Assembly (NCBI GenBank): GCA_028386065.3
Contig: JAKUCV010006184.1
Span: 42,428-106,427 of the forward strand
Length of the DNA: 64,000 nucleotides
Direction: 5' to 3'
Origin: Turnera subulata
Lineage: Eukaryota; Streptophyta; Magnoliopsida; Malpighiales; Passifloraceae
Below the pieces are notes generated by a model. That model made no database searches and was not told the DNA's origin. It worked only from the letters and a program-made list of their open reading frames with translations. The position numbers were made by a program, and so were the translations under genes. Of the stretch, positions 27,829 to 36,811 are shown piece by piece; position 1 is the stretch's first letter; every line of letters starts with the position of its first letter.

Positions 27829-28686
27829 CTATTTCACTTCCTCCACCGTATTCCCCTTGAAAGCCAATGTGTGCACAGTGCACTTCGTTCTCATCAACAA
27901 TGCCTTCTTTGTTATCAGCCACACACTGTAATTGATAACCCTACCTTCAGTTTTGGGGGGTGAGCAAGGATTACTAGAGGCACCGTGCTGCACAACAAGA
28001 AGAGACAAAAAAACAAATTCCCACCTCAAATCTCATTACACTAAACATAAACTTGCAAGAAAAATTAATCCTATTTGGGTGATGATCAATAAATATACCT
28101 TCGGTCTTGACGTGCTAGGGGATGTTTGTGACGAGGTAGGTGTAGCTGAACTAGGGGAGATCGGTGGTCCACGCCGGACATAATTCGGGGATTCTGTCAT
28201 TGATCGTGGGGTAGGCGTAGCTTCATCATCATCATCCCTTCTTAGCTCTATAACATCCACACTCCACAGAATCCAATCCTGCGTGGAAGATCTCTGAGGA
28301 ATCTCGTGGGTGATGGAGTTTCTCCAGGGTGGCAACCCTCCATTTGCACGCAAATATTGGCCATATCGCGTCTTGAACTTAACCTGGGCTCCTTCCCTGA
28401 TGGGCTCCCATTCTACGGAAGAATCCAATCTGTTAGGCACATTTTGCACCACTTTCTTGCCTCTCCTCCCTAGCAGGAATGGCATGTTTGAAGCTGTCAG
28501 GTATTTTCCATAACAACTCTTCAGGCGCAAAACCTCGCCGCCTTCCACGATTTCCACCTTCCATTTTGCATTCGCGACCGTGCCTTGACGGTCTTGGCAA
28601 ACAGTTTCTTGGTCATCTTCCGCTAGGAGGTATTTGTTATGGTAGCTACGAAGACGAACTGATTTGGCTTTGTGGAAAAGATCCAT
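27829..28686 (-). pseudogene. DUF569 tandem copy 2, second exon broken
   Basis: Close paralogue of the gene at 23203-24271. Exon 1 (28099-28686) is intact and starts at the equivalent ATG (MDLFHKAKSVRLRS), with PPWRNSITHEIPQR conserved. Exon 2 begins at 27987 after a GT-AG intron, but compared with copy 1 it carries small insertions that shift the frame (GRVINYSV is followed by unrelated residues until TLAFKG returns). It then reaches a TAG where copy 1 has GAG in the LKEKL segment, and homology to the remaining C-terminal half of that domain is lost. A truncated protein with an intact first domain could still be made, so a working shortened gene cannot be ruled out. Confidence 0.8.
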
Positions 28687-29424
28687 AATACCACCCCTAG
28701 ACAACATTAATGCAGGAATCATAGAATTAGCAGTTTGGAAAATGATCTACATGCATATATTAAAATAAACTGGACAATTAACGAGGATGTTTTTCATGTG
28801 TTGCAAATGGAGAAAAAGTACAGGTATCCTCAAATATGTGACAAAATTTTCTAACTGTGATATACCTGATTGGATCGATGCAGCAAATGATTTTCAATCA
28901 ATTGATGTACTCAGTTGCTTGATAGTGTTTATTCTCCGAGATGCGAATGTTATGGGGTCGTGCATAGGCGTTAAGTCCATTAAGCAAGAAAGTAGGAGAA
29001 TTTGTGTGCTCCAAATTGCCCGCAATTTTTTGTGATACTTATTTAAAATGGTTAAATCAAATCTTTGAATTGTAGGATTAGTGTTTAATTATTCTGAACA
29101 CGGAAATAGATGAATGAACTTGTCAAATTGAATGGTTTGTTTCTAGGGTAATGTTTGTTTCTAGGGTATTCAACTATGTTTGTATTTGGATCTAGCAATA
29201 TTCGGATATTTTACAAATCAACTATGTTTGTATATGGATCGACTGAATCATAATTTTAGCGGTATGTTCTAATCAACTATGTTTTATTTGGATCTATGAA
29301 AATTTGGAGTTTATAAGCTGCACACAGACTAGAAATGTGGAAAAGTCGAGGCCATTTTGGAAAGTAGGAATCACCTACGGCATTGTTATTACGTTTTGTT
29401 TGAAAAAAGGCAAAGGAGCCCCGC
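28687..29424. other. Upstream region of DUF569 copy 2
   Basis: 28687-29040 duplicates the region upstream of copy 1. From about 29150 to 29310 there are short repeats containing CAACTATGTTT followed by TATTTGGATC-like sequence (three degenerate units) and a duplicated TGTTTGTTTCTAGGGTA. No gene is seen. Confidence 0.6.
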
Positions 29425-30315
29425 CTTCAATCTTTTCATAGCCAATGTTAATGGCAGCCACAAGCACCTAGAGCACATTTCAAAAACATGCGTATTTCAA
29501 TGAGTTGTTTCCTCCCTATTGAAAAACTCTGTTTACCTTATACCAATAAGTAAGCATGCAAGTAGAATCATATGGAAATAGGGGTTTCGGGTAAGAGGGA
29601 GAAAGACGCCAACCTGTGATACAGCGATCAATTGTTCATCTACTGATTGAGACATAGCATGAAGATGCTAGTCCAACAGTTTTACTGGAGCATCATATTC
29701 ATATTCCTTTCCATACTAGCACCAAATGCAGTTTAACTAGTTAGACATTAGTAAAATTACAACCTTCAACATTAAACATTACGCAAAATTATGAGGAGAA
29801 AATTGTCATTTAAACATTACGCAAGACATTAGACTAGAAAGAAATTGGCAAAAAGGGATAACTCGAACAAAAAACAGTGCTAATGTTGGTCAAGCACCTC
29901 AGAACGCAGATATGGCTTCAGAAAAGAAAAGCAGAAAACTGCAAGAGTAAAAAGTATTGATAATACCCCAAGGGTACATTTGCTTATGCGGGAAAGGGGA
30001 ATGAAGAGTAGCAAAATGGAAAAATCACTAAGGATACCTGTATAAGCCCCGTTTCTCTCATAATCATTTATGAAGTGTTGTATAACTAGTGTGGGAATAA
30101 CATATAGCCAATATTCTCCACATCTTCATGTTTCAGCGATTGAAATGCAATGCCGACACATTTTCCCTTATCATTGAAAGCAAGACCGCCAAAATTCCCA
30201 GAGTTTATAGCAGCATCTATCTGCAACTTAATGTAAATAAAAACACATCCATTATAAATCATCAACATGAATCACCAACCAAACAAAAAGGCAAATCACA
30301 AAACATTTCACAACC

Positions 30316-30916
30316 TGGAATGTCACGCCCCAAGTAGTCGACTGGCCCAGGATAACCTCTAAAGCTGGGCTGAAACCACGTGGCCCAAAAGCTTAAGCTT
30401 GAAGTTACTTGGTAGCCAAGTACTTGGTGCATATATACCCAAGACCTCTCTCACTCTCTTTCAATGTGGGACTTGGGTCATCATATTCTCTCCTCCTTTA
30501 GACCTCGCGTCCTCGTGAGGGGACTCCAATTCAAATCAAAGTGGCACCCCTGATCACCGGACCGTACCGATTGTAATATCAGTATAAACCCCTAAGACAC
30601 GGGCCATAAGGCCCAAGCCCACCCGAAAGTGGAGTGAGATCGGCTCCGCTATCATTTGTCACGCCCCAAGTAGTCGACTGGCCCAGAATAACCTCCAAAG
30701 CTGGGCCGAAACCACTTGGCCCAAAAACTTAAGCTTGAAGTTATTTGGTAGCCAAACACTTGGTGTATATTTAGATAACTGATGCTATTTTGTTTTTCTT
30801 TATCTCGTTCCAGTAAATCAGGTCGTGTTTATAAAAAAAAAAAAAGTACTTGGTACATATATACCCAAGATCTCTCTCACTCTCTTTCGATATGGGACTT
30901 GGGTCATCACATGCAA
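30316..30916. mobile_element. TRIM (small non-autonomous LTR retrotransposon) with nested insertion
   Basis: Two similar direct terminal repeats, about 30321-30483 and 30657-30911, both begin TGTCACGCCCCAAGTAGTCG and end GGGACTTGGGTCATCA. They flank an internal stretch of about 170 bp with no coding capacity. The bases next to the outer ends, TGGAA (30316-30320) and TGCAA (30912-30916), look like a 5-bp target duplication with one mismatch. Short LTRs and lack of coding sequence define TRIM-type elements. The right repeat is longer because of a poly(A)-tailed insertion at about 30771-30847. I did not find a convincing primer-binding site. Confidence 0.75.
30771..30847 (+). mobile_element. Short poly(A)-tailed retroposed insertion in the TRIM right LTR
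   Basis: About 77 bp ending in a run of A (30832-30845), present in the right LTR and absent from the left. It is flanked by ACTTGGTGTATAT (30758-30770) and ACTTGGTACATAT (30848-30860), a near-perfect 13-bp duplication, and the left LTR holds the single-copy empty site. This fits a 5'-truncated LINE/SINE-type insertion; the source family is not recognised. Confidence 0.65.
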
Positions 30917-31728
30917 CCCGAAAAGCTCGGTTGAACCATGGAAATAGGATAAGATTTCAATGCGCGAACACCACTCGTCACAGATACAGTGTCACCCCCA
31001 ATAGGGTATCCTACAACAGTGACAGCATCTTGAAGCGCAGGCAAATTCCCAAATTCCACAGGCACCACTCCCTCCAAAAACTCGTCATCACTAACCGCTA
31101 AAAGCGCTATAATCACCACGATACCACCATCCCTCAATAAAAGCAACCACAACAATTCTATACTTAAAAAAATATTTTTATTATTAAAAAGAAACTAAAT
31201 CTTGAAGCTAAAGATACAAACTTTTCCACATACCAATATCACACTCGGTGCCAATAGCCAAGACAGTGGCCAAATACTTGGTCTCAGACCCGCGCTTCTT
31301 GAGCTTAACCTGCGTGTGATGCTCCATAGAATGTGCATTAGTCAAGACCCTCCTTCCTCCAATGATAAAGCCACTGCTACTGGAACTATACTACCTCTTT
31401 CGCTGCCAGTGTAGCGAGAAGTTGGGGTCGGTGTGCACGTAGAACACCTTCACCATGGAGTCCATTGCAGGAACCACCTTTACCTCTCCTCCTAAAACGT
31501 CGTTATTATGCCTTGGCTCGCTATGGCGGCTCTGCCTCCGCTCCGGGGATTGGCGTTTCAGGTCTTCCGTGTGTTTTCCAATCTTTCGGGCCTTCCCCGG
31601 CCCCGGCGGGCGGGTGGGGGATTAGAGGAGGTGGGGGTAGGAATTGGGGTTTCAGAGGCGGCGGCGGCGGCGGAGACTGTGGTGGTGGAAGGGTCGGTGT
31701 CGTCGGTGGCGGTGAACTGGAAGTCCAT

Positions 31729-32566
31729 GGTTTCTGTGGCGGGGTTTTTCTTGGGTTGTATGTAGATACTAGATAGTGTACCACAATCAAACATAACCAT
31801 TAACCAATAAGTAACAAATTTAGGCTGAAAAATATTGAATTATTAACTAGAAAAACAAAACTTGTAGAACTCGAATTAATAATGCAAGTCTTGTCTTGTC
31901 ATGATTCATGAACACTCTTGAGGACTTTTTTTTTCCCCCAAAAACATACACTTTTGAAAATAATTTTTTGTTGAAAACAAGATCGCACCGCTGGTGATTT
32001 TAGTGATATTCCTAAAAGAAAAACTACCTAGGATGGGTAGTGTAATGAAAAGAACTTGGTGACGGATGTTATTCGAAAATCTAAACGTTTAACATATCTG
32101 TGGAACATTTAGCCCGGCTTTTCAACCTCACATTAAGCTTCAAGAATATACTAAATCATAGTTTGATGGCTGTTACGAAAGTTGACTCTCTCACAAGTGA
32201 AGTGACCCTATCACAGCCAAGTTGATGTTGAGAAGTAGGTGTCGTCATTAAAAGAGGCAAGTTGTTTATAATGACTTTGTTTCTTGGAAAAACAGTGATA
32301 TAAATGAGATGAGGACATAGAACTACCGACACGATGAGTTATTCCCACAGACATATATTTATGAGTGATGCTACGTTTATAGAATTTACACAACTAAAGT
32401 ATTCTACGAGATATAATGTCATAAGTGTCATTATGTTTGTTTAAAAGTGGTTATACTATGATAGCGCAGTCCTAAAACTTATGTAAACACTTTGGGTACA
32501 CAAATTCTATAGATAAAATATTTTCTTTATGTTACATAACAAAAGAAACAGGAAATACGAACAAAA
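31729..32566. other. Intergenic region with a possible degraded MITE
   Basis: No gene. Around 32370-32515 the sequence TTTATAGAATTTACACAA is faced by an inverted, imperfect partner near 32500 (TACACAAATTCTATAGATAAA), about 140 bp away, suggesting a small terminal-inverted-repeat element; its ends are unclear. Confidence 0.3.
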
Positions 32567-33927
32567 TCACCCTCCGACTGTAGCTGCTGGCACCAAAACA
32601 GCATCTTCACAAAACAGTCTAAGGCATCCATCTGGTGGAGACTCGAGGATCATTTGCCCATCATCTTTCAACAGTGCTTCTTTAGCTAACCAACCCGCAA
32701 CCAGGTTGCATTCCTTGTATGTATGAACAAAATGGACCGTCCATTCTCTGCCCACCAAGTCACCGATACATTCCAATAAAGGGATTTCTTCCAGCCTGCC
32801 ATCTGCTTGCCCCAAAAGCACCTCGGCCACCTCTAGATTATCAATCTCCACAACCACCTTTGGCACCTTCAGTTCCCAGGCTACACTTAAACCACCATAA
32901 ACCCCCCATATCTCAGCCATGGCAACGGAACAAGGGGATAAACGATGCATAAAGCCCCGTAACCATTGCCCTCTAGAGCCCCTAACCACACCCCCCGCAG
33001 CTGCTCTTGCTGCGAATTTAGTCACTGCCCCATGTGTATTAACTTTTACCCACCCTTCATCTGGTGGTTGCCACATGTTAGCAATCCCCTCAACCTCATC
33101 CTTTGTCGCTACCTGTGCAGTATAGTGGACATGGAAGAGATGAGATTATCGTCAATCACTGATCATTTAGTGAAAGAGGAGGATAGCTGGAGAGTTATTC
33201 CCATCTAACAATCTAAAACCAGATTGATTCCCATCTAATGATAAAACCAACGAAACTAAGATCCTACAAGCAGGATCGTTCCACAAGTAGATTTACCATA
33301 AGGAAGGAAAAGAACTCATACCTCTCTGGAAAATGCACATCTATGATGACTTAATGTGGTTGTGCTACTATGAGCCGAGTGGTCACTTGCATCTGAAGAC
33401 TTTGAATCAGCAGAACTCGAAAGAGAGGAAGAAAAGCTCGAGAAAGAAGCATAATCTGGTAATGAATCATCTTCCAATATGTCCACTACATCCACTTCCC
33501 AGAGTACCCAATCTTGTGTAGAAGTCCTGTGTGGAATATCATGTGTGATAGAGTTCCTCCATGGTGGCATGCCATCATTTGCACGCAAGAACTTGCCTTC
33601 TCTTGTCCTCAACTTCACATGATATCTTTCAGTTCGTGGCTCCCAAACAATACGTCTATCCTGTCTTGAGATTGGCATGTCTTGTACCACCTTTTTACCT
33701 ACCATGCCTAGCAGGTGTGGCTCGTCTGAGGCAGTAAGATATTTTCCATAACAACTTTTCAGTCGGATGTGGTGGCTATCGCCTGGAATGAACTCGACTG
33801 TCCACCTTGCTCTTTCCGAGGACCCGTTGTGGCTTTGCCGGACTGTTTCCTCATCCTCATCTGCTATAAGGTACTTATCATGGCGGCTCTTGAGTCTGAC
33901 TGCTTTGGCCTTGTTGAAGAACTCCAT
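32567..33927 (-). CDS. DUF569 - RNase H-like fusion protein (diverged DUF569 copy 3)
   Basis: Exon 1 (33322-33927) starts at ATG 33927 and encodes a DUF569 domain (MEFFNKAKAVRLKSRHDKYL ... PPWRNSITHDIPHRTSTQDW) and a Ser/Asp-rich tail, ending at a good donor, GAG|GTATGAG. Reading on through that donor meets a stop at once. The next good acceptor, CTGCACAG at 33113, opens exon 2 (32567-33112) in the correct phase. Exon 2 encodes 181 residues of an RNase H-like (RVT_3) domain of the kind found in plant LINE elements: DEGWVKVNTHGA, AEIWGVYGGLSVAWEL, VVVEIDNLEVAEVLL and a final HTYKECNLVAGWLAKEA. The joined protein is 383 residues. The usual first catalytic Asp (VNxDGA) is His (H229), and the last conserved Asp position near LVAGWL reads Gly, so nuclease activity is doubtful. 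Alternatively exon 2 is an independent LINE remnant with its own ATG at 33076. Confidence 0.65.
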
Positions 33928-34849
33928 AACTGTAGAAAAGCTAAGAGGTTGTAGCCTTTGGCTATAAGGGATTTGAAAGAAAGAAAACCTATTATAATCA
34001 GTTGTCACACTGAGCGATACGTAGTTATATACTTTCTTGTCTCAGACTCTAATCCGTGTGTAAAATATACAAATCAGAAGTGTTTATCAATGATAACAAT
34101 TAGACATGACTTAGAACGAAAAATATAAAAAATGCTGCAGCGACCAAGTAAATACGTGACCTTATCAAATTCAATGGTAAAGAAAAGTTACCCAGTACTA
34201 GGTATACGTATATATGTTGTGTATATTTGCTATTTCATTGGATAATTAATTCAAGTCAATGCTAAAGACCAGGTCAATGACTTGTGCCACTAGAATTTCC
34301 ATCGAGTTACATGTATTCATTTTTTTTATGTTCTCTCACTCGTGTGAGCGTCTGGAATTTAAAATGGTGAAAGGCGTGCTGGGTCAATTGAAGAAAATGT
34401 AATAATAATAAAATAAAAGAGGAGAAGAATAAGGAAGAATACGGAACATAGAATCTAGCTAGAATCTACTAGCCAGAGGTCCAAAAATGCTGAAGATCTG
34501 CAGGTCATCAGATATTACGTGAGCAAATCTGCTAAACGTAAGCTGCATCATATTCCTGGAAGACAATGATTTTCTCCTGTGACCATCATACTCCATAAAT
34601 TGAGTTATTCAAGAATGGTAACCAAGGATGGTCATCGTAGACTTGCCAATTATGGAATTAAGTTGCATAAATATATTGCATAAATATATATATGCACTGA
34701 AAGCACTCGCTCTATACTTGTCTCATTTGGTTATATCACTTTCAGACCGTGTAGTTGTCAATTCAATAATCTGATCATGTGTTTTTTGAAAGGTTTGCAA
34801 GTTTAATTGGAATTTGCATGATTCTGTTTTCCCAGGGTTTTTGGGAACT
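33928..34849. other. Upstream region of the DUF569-RNase H gene
   Basis: AT-rich probable promoter and spacer, with no resemblance noticed to the promoter segment shared by DUF569 copies 1 and 2. No gene is seen. Confidence 0.4.
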
Positions 34850-35110
34850 GAGTCTAGCTTGGAGATACACCAATCCAAAAGAATGATCAAAAGAACGAAT
34901 GGTTTTACCTTGCATAGTAAGGTCCATCTCCTGAGTATCAGTCCAGCTTCCAGCGTCAAACAGGCCGAGTGATATCTGCAGTATATATGTCAACAACAAC
35001 TCAGAATCACAAAAACGCTGGAGTTTACGCCAAGTCCCTCCTATTAATGGATCAGGAGATATGTAGAACCTTAGTCCATTTGGAAGACAGCCATCGATGC
35101 CAAATAACCA
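34850..35110 (-). other. Exon-like open stretch, unrecognised
   Basis: On the minus strand an open frame runs from about 35107 to a GT donor near 34913, including CLPNGLRFYISPDPLIGGTW, then ISLGLFDAGSWTDTQEMDL just before AAG|GTAAAA. An alternative acceptor (CTGCAG) precedes ISLGLFD. The composition looks protein-like, but I do not recognise the family and found no partner exons. It could be a fragment of a lost gene. Confidence 0.3.
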
Positions 35111-35410
35111 GAATTACGTCTGAAATCACACATATTTCCCACTGAAACGTGCATCTAGCACACGAAAAGATACTTGCTCTACATATTATTTTCACATCAG
35201 CAAATAGCGTCCACACAGTTCAGATGTTATGGCACCAGTTCAGCAAGTTTGAGGCTGATCTTTTGGTCGACACTTGACACACTGCTTGGAAGCCAAAATT
35301 GTACAGCGAATCCAAATTGGCAATAGTATCAAACCAGAAGAACCTTCGATTCTTGTCGCCATATACCCCACCAAAGGTCTCAGTAACAGGGTAACATAAA
35401 CTTTAACATC

Positions 35411-36811
35411 TTATGTGAATTGCTGCAAGCTATCAAGAAGCGGGCAAGCACTGGACAGCTTATCCTCCTTCAACGCTTTAACGATAGCCAATCTCCATGT
35501 AGCTACATCAATAACATTTCCTCTACCCAGACAGTCAAAAACTGACCAAAACAGGTCCTCATTTTTCCCCTGATACAACCTTTCCACAAATTTACATAAA
35601 CTTGCGGCACGAGGTGCAAAATCCTTGAAGATCATCTCATCCAAAACAAATGCTGCCTCCTTGAACTGCATTGCATCAGAAAGCCCATCAAAAAGAATCC
35701 TATAAGAAACAACATCAGGAGCACATCCACGTCTTGGCATATCTTGAAACAGATCATATGCTTCACTCCACCTCCCCTCCTTACACAGCTCACTAAGTAT
35801 CACATTGTAACTAATAACATCCGGCTTACACCCTTTCTCCACCATTTGTTTCAAAACCCCGTGAGCTGCTTCAAAATCCTTATCCTCACAAAACCCCCTA
35901 ATCATCACATTGTAAGTCACCGTATCAGGTGAGCACCCACTTGCATCCATTTCCTGGAGAACCCCAAGAGCCTCCTCCTTCTTTCCAGCCTTAAAAAGCC
36001 CAGAAATCAGAGTCGAATAAATTGCCGAATCCAATAAAATTCCATTGACTACCATCTCCTCCTTAATCCTAAAAGCTAAACCCAACTCCCCCATCCTGCA
36101 AAGTCCCTTAATCAATCCCGCGTAAACATGAGCATTAGGACGCAATCCATAAACCCGAACCATATCGCTCTTCAACCTGAAACCCTCCTTGACCCTCAAA
36201 TCAGAACAATACCCATGAATCAAATTCCCAAACGTCACCACAGTAGGAGTCACCCCTCTCTTAGGCATTCCATCGAACATCTTCCTCGCATCATCTACCC
36301 TCCCCGTCGCACACATCCCGCGAATCAATATATTATAAGTACACGCGTCCGGCTTCACAGACCTCACAATATCCACAAAGAAGTCTCTCATCTTGTGATA
36401 CTCTTTGCACAGGAAGAACGCGTTTAACAGCGTATTGTACGATTTCACGGTCCTCTCGCAGCGGAAAGACGGGATTTCGTCGAACAGTTTGCGGGCCTTG
36501 TCCGGGAGGCGGGCGCGGCCGTAGGAGGTGATTATGTTGCAGAAGAGAGGTTCTCTGGCGACGAAACGCGTCTCTGATTTAAGCTGGAGGAGGATGCCTT
36601 CCATTTCCCGGAACATTTTGGCGCGGCTAAGCTTGGAGATCAGGATGTCGTAGGAAGAGAGGGAGTAGCGAAAAGGCCTTTGAGGATTCGCTTGTTTGGG
36701 GTTAGGGTTAGGGTTTGGATTTCGAAAGAGCTCGAGAGCGAGTTTTGGGTCGTTTTGGAGGCGGAGGAGAGAGGTTAGCCTGAAAGGAGAGATGAGTTTT
36801 GGCGGGTTCAT
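35411..36811 (-). CDS. Pentatricopeptide repeat (PPR) protein, P class
   Basis: Intronless, 466 residues, ATG at 36811. RNA-binding protein presumably acting in mitochondria or plastids on a specific organelle transcript. After an N-terminal region with an NPNPNPNPK run come about nine tandem 35-residue PPR motifs, recognisable by SYNTLLNAFF, TYNILIRGMCATGRVDDA, TFGNLIHGYC, VYAGLIKGLCRMG, IYSTLISGLFKAGKKEEA, TYNVMIRGFC, SYNVILSELCKEGRWSEA and SYRILFDGLS. There is no E or DYW extension, so it is P class. The overall pattern recalls At1g53330 of Arabidopsis, from memory. The NPNPN run is encoded by (AACCCT)n, a telomere-like repeat inside the reading frame. Confidence 0.93.
   Translation of the reverse strand: MNPPKLISPFRLTSLLRLQNDPKLALELFRNPNPNPNPKQANPQRPFRYSLSSYDILISKLSRAKMFREMEGILLQLKSETRFVAREPLFCNIITSYGRARLPDKARKLFDEIPSFRCERTVKSYNTLLNAFFLCKEYHKMRDFFVDIVRSVKPDACTYNILIRGMCATGRVDDARKMFDGMPKRGVTPTVVTFGNLIHGYCSDLRVKEGFRLKSDMVRVYGLRPNAHVYAGLIKGLCRMGELGLAFRIKEEMVVNGILLDSAIYSTLISGLFKAGKKEEALGVLQEMDASGCSPDTVTYNVMIRGFCEDKDFEAAHGVLKQMVEKGCKPDVISYNVILSELCKEGRWSEAYDLFQDMPRRGCAPDVVSYRILFDGLSDAMQFKEAAFVLDEMIFKDFAPRAASLCKFVERLYQGKNEDLFWSVFDCLGRGNVIDVATWRLAIVKALKEDKLSSACPLLDSLQQFT

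Larger units (their letters stand above)
29425..31728 (-). pseudogene. DEG9: DEG9-like serine protease pseudogene
   Basis: Remnant of a nuclear DegP/HtrA-type protease gene most like Arabidopsis DEG9. From the ATG at 31728: an Ala/Pro-rich N-terminus; a frame break near 31575; the protease start ([14 protein letters not shown]) followed by an in-frame TAG after [19 protein letters not shown] with the catalytic His; TECDI with the catalytic Asp, ending at a donor near 31234; next exon [20 protein letters not shown] and [15 protein letters not shown], then a frame break. A TRIM element sits at the end of this exon. The following exon has GNFGGLAF where active enzymes have GNSGGPAF, so the nucleophile Ser is Phe. 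A 2-bp insertion after ENIGY shifts the frame. The PDZ region is absent. C-terminal pieces remain at about 29590-29700 (DAPVKLLD, stop, HLHAMSQSVDEQL) and 29426-29475 (VLVAAINIGYEKI). Clearly dead. Confidence 0.88.

Noticed and set aside
31465..31776. Gly-rich open frames on the plus strand
   Set aside because: They are the complement of the Ala/Pro-rich N-terminus of the DEG9 pseudogene and consist of GGC/GGT repeats.
36690..36725. Interstitial telomere array
   Set aside because: Only about two to three repeats, in frame within a PPR gene; too short to mark a chromosome fusion.
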